A stretch of 64,000 bases of DNA from Pseudomonas mediterranea CFBP 5447 (GTDB lineage: Bacteria; Pseudomonadota; Gammaproteobacteria; Pseudomonadales; Pseudomonadaceae), in assembly GCF_000774145.1 (NCBI RefSeq), contig NZ_KN322983.1, positions 558,001 to 622,000 on the forward strand, written 5' to 3'. Of this stretch, positions 22,071-35,989 are shown piece after piece. The notes under the pieces were generated by a model. The model was not told where the DNA came from. It searched no databases and saw only the letters and a program-made list of their open reading frames with translations. The first letter of the stretch is position 1. Each line of letters starts with the position of its first letter. Position numbers and translations under genes: made by a program.

Positions 22071-23229
22071 CGGCGAACCCCAGGCTGCCTTGCTTGACCA
22101 GCTCATGGATCAGGCCGCGACCGTCTTCGTCGGCCAGCCATGGGCTGAGGTTTTCAATGTGCAGGGCATCGGCCGCGCAGATCATTTTCAGCAGTTCGCG
22201 CAGCTTGCCCGGCAGGTAGCGGCTCTGGCCGCTGGCGAACAGCAGCAGGTCGTCATCCACTTCCGACCAGGCCAGGCGCGCGCTCGGGTTGCGGATGATC
22301 ACGGCGCCCTGTTCCAGGCCGGCCAGCAGGTCGTCTTCTTCCAGTTCGGGACCTACCACCAGTTCCGGGTAGCGCGGCTCGGTCATGAACTGGCCGAACC
22401 AGGTCAGCAGCAGGCGTTCGTCGCTCATGTGTTCGGCCAGCAGGCCCTTGAGGCGGTCGAGGGCGTCGTGCTGGATCTGGTGCGGATCGCTCACCGGGCG
22501 CGCGTCGGCGTCGGTGTAGCGCTCTTCGTCCGGCAGGAACTGGCTGAGGAAGTCGGTGAAGTGGGTCAGCACTTCGGCGGCGCTCGGCGCGCGGAAACCC
22601 ACGGAGTAGGTCATGCAGTCATCCACGGCCACGCCGCAATGGGCCAGGCGCGGCGGCAGGTAGAGCATGTCGCCCGGTTCCAGGACCCACTCGTCGGTGG
22701 CGTCGAAGTCGGCGAGGATGCGCAGGTCGGCGTGAGGCAGCAGCGGGCTGTCGGAGTCGCACATCTGGCCGATCTTCCAGTTGCGCTTGCCATGGCCTTG
22801 CAGCAGGAACACGTCGTAGTTGTCGAAATGCGGACCCACGCTGCCACCGGGGGCGGCGAAGCTGATCATCACGTCGTCGATGCGCCAGCTCGGCAGGAAG
22901 CGGAAGTGCTCCAGCAGTTCGCTGACTTCCGGGACGAACTGGTCGACCGCCTGCACCAGCAGGGTCCAGTCGCGCTCCGGCAGTTTGCTGAATTCGTCTT
23001 CGGCGAACGGGCCGCGACGCAGTTCCCACGGGCGCTCGCCGTGCTCGAGCACCAGGCGCGATTCGACTTCTTCTTCCAGGGCCAGGCCGGCCAGTTCGTC
23101 GGCATCGATCGGGCTTTCGAAGTCAGGAATCGCCTGGCGGATCAGCAGCGGCTTTTTCTGCCAGTAGTCGCGCAGGAACTCCCGTACCGTGATGCCGCCC
23201 AGGAGTTGCAGAGGAATATCAGGATTCAT
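22063..23229 (-). CDS. roxA: Ribosomal protein uL16 3-hydroxylase, JmjC-type cupin
   Basis: A 388-residue Fe(II)/2-oxoglutarate oxygenase of the YcfD/RoxA family, which hydroxylates an arginine of ribosomal protein L16. The iron triad is visible: His134 and Asp136 in GPHFDNYDVF and His197 in PPRLAHCGV. The C-terminal third (about residues 250-388) is the winged-helix-like region used for dimer and substrate contacts. It has a terminator-bearing gap from purB, so it probably has its own promoter, and it overlaps the acetyltransferase gene. Confidence 0.9.
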   Translation of the reverse strand: MNPDIPLQLLGGITVREFLRDYWQKKPLLIRQAIPDFESPIDADELAGLALEEEVESRLVLEHGERPWELRRGPFAEDEFSKLPERDWTLLVQAVDQFVPEVSELLEHFRFLPSWRIDDVMISFAAPGGSVGPHFDNYDVFLLQGHGKRNWKIGQMCDSDSPLLPHADLRILADFDATDEWVLEPGDMLYLPPRLAHCGVAVDDCMTYSVGFRAPSAAEVLTHFTDFLSQFLPDEERYTDADARPVSDPHQIQHDALDRLKGLLAEHMSDERLLLTWFGQFMTEPRYPELVVGPELEEDDLLAGLEQGAVIIRNPSARLAWSEVDDDLLLFASGQSRYLPGKLRELLKMICAADALHIENLSPWLADEDGRGLIHELVKQGSLGFADE

Positions 23230-23268
23230 GTGTAACCTATTGAAAAAATATACTTTTCAGACGCGAAT

Positions 23269-23294
23269 AAAAACGCCCGGCGCGGCCGGGCGTC
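23269..23294 (-). terminator. Terminator of purB
   Basis: ACGCCCGG / CCGGGCGT stem, followed on the minus strand by TTTTTATTC, 20 bases after the purB stop. Confidence 0.85.
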
Positions 23295-23313
23295 TCAAGG
23301 GTGCAGCCGTGTG

Positions 23314-24771
<1,458 letters not shown>

Positions 24772-24801
24772 TTACGCGTAACGAAATAAAACTGTTTATT
24801 A

Positions 24802-24913
24802 CCTGTGGCGAGGGGATTTAGCCCTAAAAGCAGCGAACTCAATCTTCTTGGCGCACCGAGTTGCCTGGTTTGAGGCCGCTTCGCAGCCCAACGGGGATGA
24901 ATCCCCTCGCCAC
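24802..24913. repeat. REPIN, GAGGGGATT family
   Basis: CTGTGGCGAGGGGATTTAGC at the left and the inverted copy GGGGATGAATCCCCTCGCCA at the right. The left half has lost most of its GCTGGGCTGC tail, so the pair is asymmetric. It lies between hflD and purB and separates them. Confidence 0.8.
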
Positions 24914-24933
24914 AAAAAAACGAGTTGAGGCGA

Positions 24934-25557
24934 CTATTCGTTGCGCATCAACGGGTAAAGCTCTTTCAGCAATTTGCGTCGGCTGATCACCAACTGCCAG
25001 CGATGCCCGCCCAGTTGTCGCCACAGCCGTGCCGAACGGATGCCCGCCAGCAACAAGGCGCGAATCTTCGAGGCGTTGCTCGGTTGCTGCAGGTTGCGCA
25101 TGTCGCCGTGGACCTGGATACGCTGGCGCAGGGTGCTCAGGGTGTCCTGGTACAGCGCGCCGCAGGCCGCGATAACGTTTTCATGGGTGGGGCCGAAATG
25201 CTCGACCTGGGACTGGATCTGCGGCAAGCGCTTGCCGATGGTGTCCAGCAGGTCGTCGCGCTTGGCGAGCTGGCGTTCAAGGCCCAGCATCGACAGGGCA
25301 TAGCGCAGCGGCTCGCGCTGCAGGGCGCTGGGATCGCGCTCGAGGGCGCCGATCAGCGCGCGATAACCTTCGCGCAGGTTCAAGTCGTCGCCGCCATAGA
25401 CTTCCAGAGTGTCCTTGGGGTCGCGTACCAGCAGGCTGCCGAGCATGCAGCTCAAGCCGGCCTCGGAGGTCTGGCCGGTCTTGGCGATCCGGTCCACCAG
25501 CACGGCGGCGAGAAACACACCACCCAGCGCTGTCAGTTGCTCCTGGGTCGGGCTCAT
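24934..25557 (-). CDS. hflD: High-frequency-lysogenization protein HflD homologue
   Basis: A 207-residue helical, membrane-associated protein. In E. coli it was named for binding lambda CII; its normal role is unclear but it is conserved next to mnmA and purB. The family pattern is seen in [27 protein letters not shown], and [18 protein letters not shown] 25557 overlaps the mnmA stop region by 4 bases, implying coupling; an in-frame codon 5 residues upstream is less likely. Confidence 0.92.
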   Translation of the reverse strand: MSPTQEQLTALGGVFLAAVLVDRIAKTGQTSEAGLSCMLGSLLVRDPKDTLEVYGGDDLNLREGYRALIGALERDPSALQREPLRYALSMLGLERQLAKRDDLLDTIGKRLPQIQSQVEHFGPTHENVIAACGALYQDTLSTLRQRIQVHGDMRNLQQPSNASKIRALLLAGIRSARLWRQLGGHRWQLVISRRKLLKELYPLMRNE

Positions 25558-26678
25558 GCCTTGCTGCTCCACGGCTCTGCGACTTCGATCACGCCGCCGC
25601 CCAGGCAGATTTCGCCGTCATAGAACACCACGGACTGGCCGGGCGTCACCGCCCGTTGTGGGTCATCGAAGGTGGCGCGGTAGCCTGCGGCGGTCTTTTC
25701 CAGGGTGCAGGGCTGGTCGCTCTGGCGATAGCGCACCTTGGCTGTCAGGCGACGCGGTTCGCTCAGGTCGATCGGGTTGACCCAATAGATGTCGGAGGCG
25801 AGCAGGGCGCGGGAAAACAACCAGGGGTGGTCGTTGCCCTGGCCGACGATCAGCTCGTTATGCTCCAGGTCCTTGATCAGCACGTACCACGGCTCTTCGC
25901 CGGCGTCTTTCAACCCGCCGATGCCCAGGCCCTGGCGCTGGCCGATGGTGTGGTACATCAGGCCATGGTGACGGCCGATGACTTCGCCTTCGGTGGTCTT
26001 GATCTCGCCCGGCTGGGCCGGCAGGTACTGCTTGAGGAAATCGCTGAAACGGCGCTCGCCGATGAAGCAGATCCCGGTGGAATCCTTCTTCTTCGCGGTG
26101 GCGAGGGCGTGTTTCTCGGCGATGGCCCGAACTTCGGGCTTCTCCAGTTCACCTACCGGGAACAGCGTCTTGGCAATCTGCTCGCCGCCGACGGCATGCA
26201 GGAAGTAGCTCTGGTCCTTGTTCGGGTCCAGGCCCTTGAGCAGTTCGGTGCGCCCGTCGATGTCGCGACGGCGCACGTAGTGACCGGTGGCGATCAGGTC
26301 GGCGCCGAGCATCATGGCGTAGTCGAGGAACGCCTTGAACTTGATTTCGCGGTTGCAGAGGATGTCCGGATTCGGCGTGCGACCGGCCTTGTACTCGGCC
26401 AGGAAGTGCTCGAACACGTTGTCCCAGTACTCGGCGGCGAAGTTGGCGGTGTGCAGCTTGATGCCGATCTTGTCGCACACGGCCTGGGCGTCCGCCAGGT
26501 CGTCCATGGCGGTGCAGTATTCGGTTCCGTCGTCTTCTTCCCAGTTCTTCATGAACAGGCCTTCCACCTCATAACCCTGCTCGATCAGCAGAAGGGCGGA
26601 AACGGAAGAGTCCACGCCGCCGGACATGCCGACAATGACGCGTTTCTTGGTGGTGCCGGAAGGAGCTGGATCACGCAT
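25554..26678 (-). CDS. mnmA: tRNA-specific 2-thiouridylase
   Basis: A 374-residue cytosolic enzyme that adds sulfur to C2 of the wobble uridine of tRNA Lys, Glu and Gln. The ATP PP-loop MSGGVDSS is at residues 18-25. The catalytic cysteines are Cys108 in [13 protein letters not shown] and Cys204 in [12 protein letters not shown]. It receives sulfur through the Tus relay, whose four genes also lie in this window (47900-49279). Operon with hflD; a Nudix gene lies 60 bases upstream. Confidence 0.97.
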   Translation of the reverse strand: MRDPAPSGTTKKRVIVGMSGGVDSSVSALLLIEQGYEVEGLFMKNWEEDDGTEYCTAMDDLADAQAVCDKIGIKLHTANFAAEYWDNVFEHFLAEYKAGRTPNPDILCNREIKFKAFLDYAMMLGADLIATGHYVRRRDIDGRTELLKGLDPNKDQSYFLHAVGGEQIAKTLFPVGELEKPEVRAIAEKHALATAKKKDSTGICFIGERRFSDFLKQYLPAQPGEIKTTEGEVIGRHHGLMYHTIGQRQGLGIGGLKDAGEEPWYVLIKDLEHNELIVGQGNDHPWLFSRALLASDIYWVNPIDLSEPRRLTAKVRYRQSDQPCTLEKTAAGYRATFDDPQRAVTPGQSVVFYDGEICLGGGVIEVAEPWSSKA

Positions 26679-26737
26679 AGGGATTCAATGAGTGTCTTGA
26701 AAAAGGACGCGATTCTATCAGGCCCGGGCGCGCAAGG

Positions 26738-27184
26738 CTAAAGGGAAGGGCGTATCAGTGCCAGGCTGTGGCGATGGCCGGCCAGATAATCGTCAATGCA
26801 GCGGATGATCAGCTCGCTGCGCCAATGATCGCGCTGTTCGAGCAGTTCGTCGCGGGTCAGCCAGCGGGCGTCCAGGATGCCGTCGTCCAGTTGATAGTTG
26901 GGGTGGTGCTTGAGGGCTTTGGCGGCGAAGCAGACCCGCTGGTAGGTCACGCCATTGCTGGGAGCGGTGTACAGGTAGATGCCGATCACGCTGGTGGGCT
27001 CGACGTCCCAGCCGGTTTCCTCCAGGGTCTCGCGCACGGCGGCTTCGATCAGGGTCTCGTCCGGGTCCAGGTGCCCGGCGGGCTGGTTGAGCACCGCGCG
27101 CCCGCCCTTGGATTCTTCCACCATCAGGAAGCGGCCGTTGTCCTCGACGATGGTGGCGACGGTGATGTGGGGTTTCCAATCCAT
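26738..27184 (-). CDS. nudJ: Nudix hydrolase, NudJ-like phosphatase
   Basis: A 148-residue Nudix protein. The Nudix box (GX5EX7REUXEEXGU) is complete at residues about 37-59, from GHLDPDETLIEAA through RETLEETGW. NudJ enzymes remove phosphates from thiamine-pyrophosphate precursors and nucleoside di- or triphosphates. Its place before mnmA is conserved in gammaproteobacteria, which supports NudJ over a generic MutT. ATG 27184 gives MDWKPHITVATIV. Confidence 0.87.
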   Translation of the reverse strand: MDWKPHITVATIVEDNGRFLMVEESKGGRAVLNQPAGHLDPDETLIEAAVRETLEETGWDVEPTSVIGIYLYTAPSNGVTYQRVCFAAKALKHHPNYQLDDGILDARWLTRDELLEQRDHWRSELIIRCIDDYLAGHRHSLALIRPSL

Positions 27185-27221
27185 GTGGCTTCCTCGAAAT
27201 TTGAATAATGAAACACAAGCC

Positions 27222-27314
27222 CTGTGGGAGCGAGCCTGCTCGCAATAGCGGTGGGTCAGCCATACAGGTGTTGGATGATAAACCGCTATCGCGAGCAGGC
27301 TCGCTCCCACAGGG
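27222..27314. repeat. REPIN, GAGCCTGCTCGC family
   Basis: CTGTGGGAGCGAGCCTGCTC and its inverted copy, about 40 bases apart, in the gap between the nudJ-like gene and the idh terminator. The spacer begins GGTGGGTCAGCC, a phrase also seen beside other copies of this family. Confidence 0.9.
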
Positions 27315-27352
27315 TAATAGGTTTGTAAGGGAAATTGGGGGGGGCCAGAAGC

Positions 27353-27381
27353 ACAAACCCCGGCACAAGGCCGGGGTTTGT
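27353..27381 (-). terminator. Terminator of the monomeric idh gene
   Basis: ACAAACCCCGG / CCGGGGTTTGT, an 11-bp stem with a 7-base loop; flanking GAAGC / GCTTC can extend it with a small bulge. The T tract on the minus strand is short. It lies 18 bases after the stop codon. Confidence 0.75.
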
Positions 27382-27398
27382 GGTGCTTCCTTACAACC

Positions 27399-30106
<2,708 letters not shown>

Positions 30107-31363
30107 ATGGGGTATCAAAAGATTCAGGTTCCAGCCGTCGGTGACAAAATCACCGTCAATGCAGACCATTCTCTTAATGTTCCCGACAACCCGATCATCC
30201 CCTTCATCGAAGGCGACGGCATTGGCGTCGACATCAGCCCGGTCATGATCAAGGTTGTGGACGCTGCGGTGCAGAAGGCCTACGGCGGCAAGCGCAAGAT
30301 TTCCTGGATGGAGGTCTATGCCGGTGAAAAAGCCACCCAGGTCTATGACCAGGACACCTGGCTGCCCCAGGAAACCCTGGATGCGGTCAAGGACTACGTG
30401 GTTTCCATCAAGGGGCCCCTGACCACGCCGGTCGGCGGCGGCATCCGTTCGTTGAACGTAGCCCTGCGTCAGCAGTTGGACCTGTATGTCTGCCTGCGCC
30501 CGGTGCGCTGGTTCGAAGGCGTGCCGAGCCCGGTGAAGAAGCCTGGCGACGTGGACATGACGATTTTCCGTGAGAACTCCGAAGACATCTACGCGGGCAT
30601 CGAGTGGAAGGCCGGTTCGGCCGAGGCCACCAAGGTCATCAAGTTCCTGAAAGAAGAAATGGGCGTCACCAAGATCCGTTTCGACGAAGATTGCGGCATC
30701 GGCGTCAAGCCGGTCTCCAAGCAGGGCACCAAGCGCCTGGCCCGCAAAGCCTTGCAATATGTGGTCGACAATGACCGCGATTCCCTGACCATCGTGCACA
30801 AAGGCAACATCATGAAGTTCACCGAAGGTGCCTTCAAGGAGTGGGCCTACGAAGTGGCTGCCGAAGAGTTCGGCGCGACGCTGCTCGATGGCGGGCCGTG
30901 GATGCAATTCAAGAATCCGAAGACCGGCAAGAACGTGGTCGTCAAGGACGCCATCGCCGATGCGATGCTCCAGCAGATCCTGTTGCGTCCGGCTGAATAC
31001 GACGTGATCGCAACCCTGAACCTCAATGGCGACTACCTCTCCGATGCCCTGGCGGCGGAAGTGGGCGGTATCGGTATCGCGCCGGGCGCCAACCTGTCCG
31101 ACACCGTGGCGATGTTCGAAGCGACCCACGGTACCGCGCCCAAGTATGCGGGCAAGGACCAGGTCAACCCGGGATCGCTGATCCTGTCTGCAGAAATGAT
31201 GCTGCGTCACATGGGTTGGACCGAAGCGGCTGACCTGATCATCAAGGGCACCAATGGCGCGATTTCGGCCAAGACCGTGACCTATGACTTCGAACGCCTG
31301 ATGGAAGGCGCCAAGCTGGTGTCGTCCTCGGGCTTCGGCGATGCCTTGATCTCACACATGTAA
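30107..31363 (+). CDS. icd: NADP-dependent isocitrate dehydrogenase, dimeric type
   Basis: A 418-residue TCA-cycle enzyme of the E. coli Icd type. The substrate-binding and phosphorylation site is [12 protein letters not shown] with Ser115, equivalent to Ser113 of E. coli, whose phosphorylation by AceK shuts the enzyme and sends isocitrate to the glyoxylate shunt. [17 protein letters not shown] and the coenzyme segment [18 protein letters not shown] are intact. ATG 30107 has GGAG 7 bases upstream; two in-frame upstream ATGs are less suitable. Ends in a strong terminator. Confidence 0.97.
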   Translation: MGYQKIQVPAVGDKITVNADHSLNVPDNPIIPFIEGDGIGVDISPVMIKVVDAAVQKAYGGKRKISWMEVYAGEKATQVYDQDTWLPQETLDAVKDYVVSIKGPLTTPVGGGIRSLNVALRQQLDLYVCLRPVRWFEGVPSPVKKPGDVDMTIFRENSEDIYAGIEWKAGSAEATKVIKFLKEEMGVTKIRFDEDCGIGVKPVSKQGTKRLARKALQYVVDNDRDSLTIVHKGNIMKFTEGAFKEWAYEVAAEEFGATLLDGGPWMQFKNPKTGKNVVVKDAIADAMLQQILLRPAEYDVIATLNLNGDYLSDALAAEVGGIGIAPGANLSDTVAMFEATHGTAPKYAGKDQVNPGSLILSAEMMLRHMGWTEAADLIIKGTNGAISAKTVTYDFERLMEGAKLVSSSGFGDALISHM

Positions 31364-31384
31364 GCGGATCGACGCGCAATAAAG

Positions 31385-31421
31385 GACGCCCGGCTCGAGT
31401 GATCGAGCCGGGCGTCTTTTT
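31385..31421 (+). terminator. Terminator of icd, possibly shared with cspD
   Basis: GACGCCCGGCTCGA / TCGAGCCGGGCGTC, a 14-bp perfect stem with a 4-base loop, followed by TTTTT. The convergent cspD ends 20 bases further on, so the same hairpin may stop transcription from both sides. Confidence 0.92.
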
Positions 31422-31440
31422 GACCGATGACTACAGCAGG

Positions 31441-31719
31441 TCAATGGGTTTCAGTGACTCTGGTTTTGACTTTGACTTTTTCGGGGGTGGAGGTGCTTTC
31501 GACCTCGACCGGCGAAATATTGACCGCATGCAGCCCCTTGGGGCCCTGGATCACTTCGAATGTGACAGGTTGCCCGGCCTTCAGGGTTTTGTAGCCTTCC
31601 ATCCTGATAGCCGAGAAATGCGCGAAAAGGTCTTCATCCCTGCCAGACGCCAGAATGAAGCCGTAGCCCTTGGCGTTGTTGAACCATTTCACCTTGCCAC
31701 TCATCTTGACGACCGACAT
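31441..31719 (-). CDS. cspD: Cold-shock-domain protein, CspD-like
   Basis: A 92-residue single-stranded nucleic-acid-binding protein. The cold-shock domain includes both RNP motifs, KGYGFI and DLFAHFSAI. Position before clpS matches cspD of pseudomonads; in E. coli CspD slows DNA replication in stationary phase. ATG 31719 has GAGGG 9 bases upstream and gives MSVVKMSGKVKWFNN; a second ATG at 31704 would give the more usual MSGKVKW. The C-terminus carries about 22 extra residues (VEVESTSTPEKVKVKTRVTE), a charged tail beyond the ordinary domain. Confidence 0.88.
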   Translation of the reverse strand: MSVVKMSGKVKWFNNAKGYGFILASGRDEDLFAHFSAIRMEGYKTLKAGQPVTFEVIQGPKGLHAVNISPVEVESTSTPEKVKVKTRVTETH

Positions 31720-31945
31720 AGACCATTTCCCTCTGCAACGCACTCCATCACTGGAGTATCATCCAGTTCATCCGCAATCTAATCTTGTTTTAAGGATCGA
31801 TTCCACGGACCTTTTTAACCCACGATGGGCTCTATTGGTTGTAACACCGTTTTGCCGATAGTCAAGGTGACCTGGCAGCGGCGGTTGAAATCGTCAGCCA
31901 ATGCCCCCATCACTGTATTTGCCAACTAAACGAACCTTTCTTTCC

Positions 31946-32308
31946 ATGCATGCAATCAGCCAGATTCGACTAACATTCAATCAGGATCGCCCGGATCTAC
32001 ATGACGACGATTCCGCAGGCATTGCTGTTCAGGAAGCAAAGCCTACGTTGCAGGCGCCACCGATGTACAAGGTGGTTTTGTTCAACGATGACTACACACC
32101 GATGGATTTCGTCGTCGAAGTGCTCGAGGTGTTTTTTAACCTGAATCGCGAGCTGGCGACCAAGGTCATGCTGGCCGTTCATACAGAGGGACGGGCAGTG
32201 TGTGGAGTGTTTACCCGCGATATCGCCGAAACAAAGGCCATGCAGGTCAACCAGTACGCCCGGGAAAGCCAGCATCCGCTACTCTGTGAAATCGAGAAGG
32301 ACGGTTAA
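31946..32308 (+). CDS. clpS: ATP-dependent Clp protease adaptor ClpS
   Basis: A 120-residue adaptor that binds proteins with N-terminal Leu, Phe, Tyr or Trp and hands them to ClpAP. The N-degron pocket segment [20 protein letters not shown] and the contact motif [21 protein letters not shown] are intact. The variable N-terminal extension (first 35 or so residues) is the part that enters the ClpA pore. It lies 29 bases before clpA. The transferases that create its ligands are encoded at 35226 and 35990. Confidence 0.96.
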   Translation: MHAISQIRLTFNQDRPDLHDDDSAGIAVQEAKPTLQAPPMYKVVLFNDDYTPMDFVVEVLEVFFNLNRELATKVMLAVHTEGRAVCGVFTRDIAETKAMQVNQYARESQHPLLCEIEKDG

Positions 32309-32337
32309 CGCCGACCACTTGGGTATGAGGTGAAGCC

Positions 32338-34608
32338 ATGTTAAACCGCGAGCTCGAAGTCACCCTCAATCTAGCCTTCAAGGAGGCCCGTTCGAAGCGT
32401 CATGAGTTCATGACCGTCGAGCACCTGCTGCTGGCCCTACTGGATAACGAGGCTGCCGCCACCGTTTTGCGTGCCTGTGGCGCGAACCTCGATAAACTCA
32501 AGCATGATCTGCAGGAGTTCATTGACTCCACCACGCCATTGATCCCTGTCCATGACGAGGATCGCGAAACCCAGCCAACTCTGGGCTTCCAGCGTGTCCT
32601 GCAACGTGCTGTCTTTCATGTGCAGAGCTCGGGCAAGCGTGAAGTCACCGGTGCCAACGTGCTGGTCGCCATCTTCAGCGAGCAGGAAAGCCAGGCGGTC
32701 TTCCTGCTCAAGCAGCAGAGCGTTGCCCGTATAGATGTCGTCAACTACATCGCCCATGGCATTTCCAAGGTGCCGGGGCATGGCGATCATTCCGAAGGTG
32801 AACAGGATATGCAGGACGAGGAGGGTGGTGAGTCTTCTTCTTCGGGCAATCCGCTGGATGCCTATGCCAGCAACCTGAACGAACTGGCGCGCCAGGGGCG
32901 TATCGATCCGTTGGTCGGGCGCGAAGTCGAGGTCGAGCGCGTTGCGCAGATCCTGGCCCGGCGTCGCAAGAACAACCCGTTGCTGGTGGGCGAGGCGGGC
33001 GTGGGTAAAACCGCGATTGCCGAAGGCCTGGCCAAGCGCATCGTCGACAACCAGGTGCCGGACCTGCTGGCCAACAGCGTGGTGTATTCCCTCGACCTGG
33101 GTGCCCTGCTGGCCGGTACCAAGTACCGCGGCGATTTCGAGAAGCGCTTCAAGGCACTGCTGGGTGAGTTGAAGAAACGTCCGCAGGCGATCCTGTTCAT
33201 TGACGAGATCCACACCATCATCGGTGCGGGCGCCGCATCCGGCGGGGTCATGGATGCCTCGAACCTGCTCAAGCCGCTGCTGTCGTCGGGCGATATCCGT
33301 TGCATCGGGTCGACTACCTTCCAGGAGTTCCGCGGGATCTTCGAGAAGGACCGTGCCCTGGCCCGGCGCTTCCAGAAAGTCGACGTCTCGGAGCCTTCGG
33401 TGGAAGACACCATCGGTATCCTGCGCGGCCTGAAGGGGCGGTTCGAGCTGCACCACAGTATCGAATACAGCGATGAAGCCCTGCGGGCCGCGGCCGAGTT
33501 GGCCTCGCGCTACATCAATGACCGGCACATGCCGGACAAGGCCATCGACGTGATCGACGAAGCAGGTGCCTATCAGCGCCTGCAGCCGGTGGACAAGCGC
33601 GTCAAGCGCATCGAAGTGCCTCAAGTCGAGGACATCGTGGCGAAGATCGCACGTATTCCGCCCAAGCACGTCACCAGTTCCGACAAGGAACTGCTGCGTA
33701 ACCTTGAGCGTGACCTGAAGCTGACGGTGTTCGGCCAGGATGCTGCCATCGACTCGCTGTCGACCGCCATCAAGCTGTCCCGCGCCGGTCTCAAGTCGCC
33801 GGACAAGCCGGTCGGTTCCTTCCTGTTCGCCGGTCCCACCGGTGTCGGCAAGACCGAGGCTGCGCGGCAACTGGCCAAGGCGATGGGGATCGAGCTGGTA
33901 CGCTTCGACATGTCCGAGTACATGGAGCGCCACACCGTATCGCGTCTGATCGGTGCGCCTCCGGGGTATGTCGGGTTCGACCAGGGCGGCCTGCTGACCG
34001 AAGCCATCACCAAGCAACCCCACTGCGTGCTGTTGCTCGATGAAATCGAGAAGGCGCATCCGGAAGTCTTCAACCTGCTCCTGCAGGTCATGGACCACGG
34101 TACGCTCACCGATAACAACGGGCGCAAGGCGGACTTCCGCAACGTGATCGTGATCATGACCACCAACGCCGGCGCCGAAACCGCGGCGCGTGCTTCGATC
34201 GGTTTCACCCATCAGGACCATTCGTCCGATGCGATGGAAGTGATCAAGAAGAGCTTCACGCCTGAGTTCCGCAACCGTCTGGACACCATCATCCAGTTTG
34301 GTCGCCTCAGCCATGAGGTCATCAAGAGCGTGGTGGACAAGTTCCTCACCGAACTCCAGGCGCAGCTCGAAGACAAGCGTGTGTTGCTGGAAGTCACCGA
34401 TGCGGCCCGCAGTTGGCTGGCAGAGGGTGGTTACGATGTGACGATGGGGGCGCGGCCGATGGCTCGCTTGATCCAGGACAAGATCAAGCGTCCGCTGGCC
34501 GAGGAAATCCTCTTCGGCGAACTGGCCGAGCATGGCGGTGTGGTCCACATCGACATCAAGGACGGCGAGCTGACCTTCGACTTCGAAACCACGGCCGAAA
34601 TGGCCTGA
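32338..34608 (+). CDS. clpA: ATP-dependent Clp protease ATP-binding subunit ClpA
   Basis: A 756-residue AAA+ unfoldase that feeds ClpP. It has an N-terminal repeat domain (about 1-145) that docks ClpS, then two ATPase modules with Walker A motifs GEAGVGKTA at about residue 218 and GPTGVGKTE at about 499. Between the modules there is no ClpB-type coiled-coil middle domain, which marks it as ClpA. An acidic linker with DEEGGESSSSG lies near residue 162. A terminator follows. Confidence 0.97.
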   Translation: MLNRELEVTLNLAFKEARSKRHEFMTVEHLLLALLDNEAAATVLRACGANLDKLKHDLQEFIDSTTPLIPVHDEDRETQPTLGFQRVLQRAVFHVQSSGKREVTGANVLVAIFSEQESQAVFLLKQQSVARIDVVNYIAHGISKVPGHGDHSEGEQDMQDEEGGESSSSGNPLDAYASNLNELARQGRIDPLVGREVEVERVAQILARRRKNNPLLVGEAGVGKTAIAEGLAKRIVDNQVPDLLANSVVYSLDLGALLAGTKYRGDFEKRFKALLGELKKRPQAILFIDEIHTIIGAGAASGGVMDASNLLKPLLSSGDIRCIGSTTFQEFRGIFEKDRALARRFQKVDVSEPSVEDTIGILRGLKGRFELHHSIEYSDEALRAAAELASRYINDRHMPDKAIDVIDEAGAYQRLQPVDKRVKRIEVPQVEDIVAKIARIPPKHVTSSDKELLRNLERDLKLTVFGQDAAIDSLSTAIKLSRAGLKSPDKPVGSFLFAGPTGVGKTEAARQLAKAMGIELVRFDMSEYMERHTVSRLIGAPPGYVGFDQGGLLTEAITKQPHCVLLLDEIEKAHPEVFNLLLQVMDHGTLTDNNGRKADFRNVIVIMTTNAGAETAARASIGFTHQDHSSDAMEVIKKSFTPEFRNRLDTIIQFGRLSHEVIKSVVDKFLTELQAQLEDKRVLLEVTDAARSWLAEGGYDVTMGARPMARLIQDKIKRPLAEEILFGELAEHGGVVHIDIKDGELTFDFETTAEMA

Positions 34609-34629
34609 TCGTCAGGTGTAACAAAGCAG

Positions 34630-34653
34630 AAGGCGCCGAAAGGCGCCTTTTTG
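34630..34653 (+). terminator. Terminator of clpSA
   Basis: AAGGCGCC / GGCGCCTTTTT with a short loop, 21 bases after the clpA stop. Confidence 0.88.
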
Positions 34654-34684
34654 CTGTCTGGTTACTCGTATTCACCGCCGCCCC

Positions 34685-34777
34685 CTGTGGGAGCGAGCCT
34701 GCTCGCGATAGCGTCGACACATTCAACATTAATGCAAGCTGACCCACCGCCATCGCGAGCAGGCTCGCTCCCACAGG
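34685..34777. repeat. REPIN, GAGCCTGCTCGC family
   Basis: CTGTGGGAGCGAGCCTGCTC and its inverted copy, between the convergent clpA and infA terminators. Confidence 0.9.
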
Positions 34778-34807
34778 GGATCTGCGTGGTTATCAAATCC
34801 CGGGCAA

Positions 34808-34838
34808 ACAAAAACGCCCGGTATCAGCCGGGCGTTTT
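34808..34838 (-). terminator. Terminator of infA
   Basis: AAAACGCCCGG / CCGGGCGTTTT, an 11-bp stem with a 6-base loop, 12 bases after the infA stop; the minus strand runs into TTTTGTTTG. Confidence 0.9.
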
Positions 34839-34849
34839 GTATTGACCTG

Positions 34850-35068
34850 TTAGCGAGCGCGGTAAGTGATGCGCCCTTTGCTCAAGTCATAGGGCGTCAG
34901 CTCGACGCGCACTTTGTCGCCGGTAAGAATACGAATGTAGTTCTTGCGCATCTTGCCGGAGATGTGCGCGGTAACGACGTGCCCATTTTCCAACTCCACG
35001 CGAAACATGGTGTTGGGCAGGGTGTCGACGACAGTGCCTTCCATTTCGAAGCTGTCTTCTTTCGACAT
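34850..35068 (-). CDS. infA: Translation initiation factor IF-1
   Basis: A 72-residue OB-fold protein that occupies the A site of the 30S subunit during initiation. The sequence [19 protein letters not shown] through [18 protein letters not shown] is highly conserved and complete. It sits between clpA and bpt and is transcribed with the transferase genes or from its own promoter in the 157-base gap. Confidence 0.98.
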
Positions 35069-35225
35069 GCAGTAAAGCCCTCGGTGTCCAGTGAATGGCC
35101 CGGTGCAACTGCGCCAGGCAAAAGCGGCGTGCATTGTGCCCGAAAAAGGGGGGGCAAGCCAAGGGGTTCTGGTGTCCTGTCTCAGGCTCCGCCAAAAATG
35201 AACGGCTTGTTTCCGAGGCAGGACA

Positions 35226-35933
35226 CTAGCTGAGGACAACCCAACGCTGGTTAACCAGCAGTTCAATCGGCCGATACTGGGTCTTGTAGTTCATTTTCTT
35301 GCAGTTCTTGATCCAGTAGCCCAGGTACACCGCTTCCAGGCCCAGGCGTCGTGCTTCGTTGATCTGCCAGAGGATGGCATAGCGCCCCAGGCTGCGCCGT
35401 TCTTCGTCTGGCTCATAGAAGGTGTACACCGCCGAAAGTCCGTTGGGCAGCAAGTCCGTCACGGCAATCGCCACCAGTCGTCCTTCGAGGCGGAATTCAT
35501 AGAAGCGGGAAAAGGGCAGGTCGCGCACCAGGAAGGTCGAGAACTGATCGCGGCTCGGCGGGTACATGTCGCCGTCGGCATGGCGCTGCTCGATGTAGCG
35601 CTGGTACAGGTCGAAATACTCTTCGCTGAACTGTGGCTTGGCCGGCCGGACCTGGAGATCGGCGTTGCGCTTGAAAATGCGTTTCTGCTGGCGGTCGGGG
35701 GTGAATTGCGCCACGGGAATGCGCGCCGGCACACACGCATTGCAATGCTGGCAATGGGGCCGGTAGAGATGATCGCCACTGCGCCGAAAGCCCATTTCCG
35801 ACAGGTCTGCGTAGACATGCACATCCATGGGCTGGCTAGGGTCGAGGAACAGCGTCGTGGCCTGCTCTTCGGGCAGATAACTGCAAGAGTGAGGTTGAGT
35901 GGCATAAAACTTCAAGCGCGCCAACTCGGTCAT
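35226..35933 (-). CDS. bpt: Aspartate/glutamate leucyltransferase (N-degron)
   Basis: A 235-residue transferase of the ATE/Bpt family that moves leucine from Leu-tRNA onto proteins with N-terminal Asp or Glu, creating ligands for ClpS. The N-terminal cysteine cluster [13 protein letters not shown] near residues 62-74 and the C-terminal acyl-transfer segment [20 protein letters not shown] are intact. Older annotations call it arginyltransferase (ate), but bacterial members of this length transfer leucine. ATG 35933 gives [15 protein letters not shown]. It lies 56 bases after aat. Confidence 0.94.
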
Positions 35934-35989
35934 GATCAACCCTCGGGATAAGCTTTGGATTAAGTGTAAGCCACTGGGGCAAATGTCGC

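Noticed and set aside
34609..34849. A tRNA gene between clpA and infA, as I recall for P. aeruginosa
   Set aside because: The gap here holds only two terminators and a REPIN; no cloverleaf was found.
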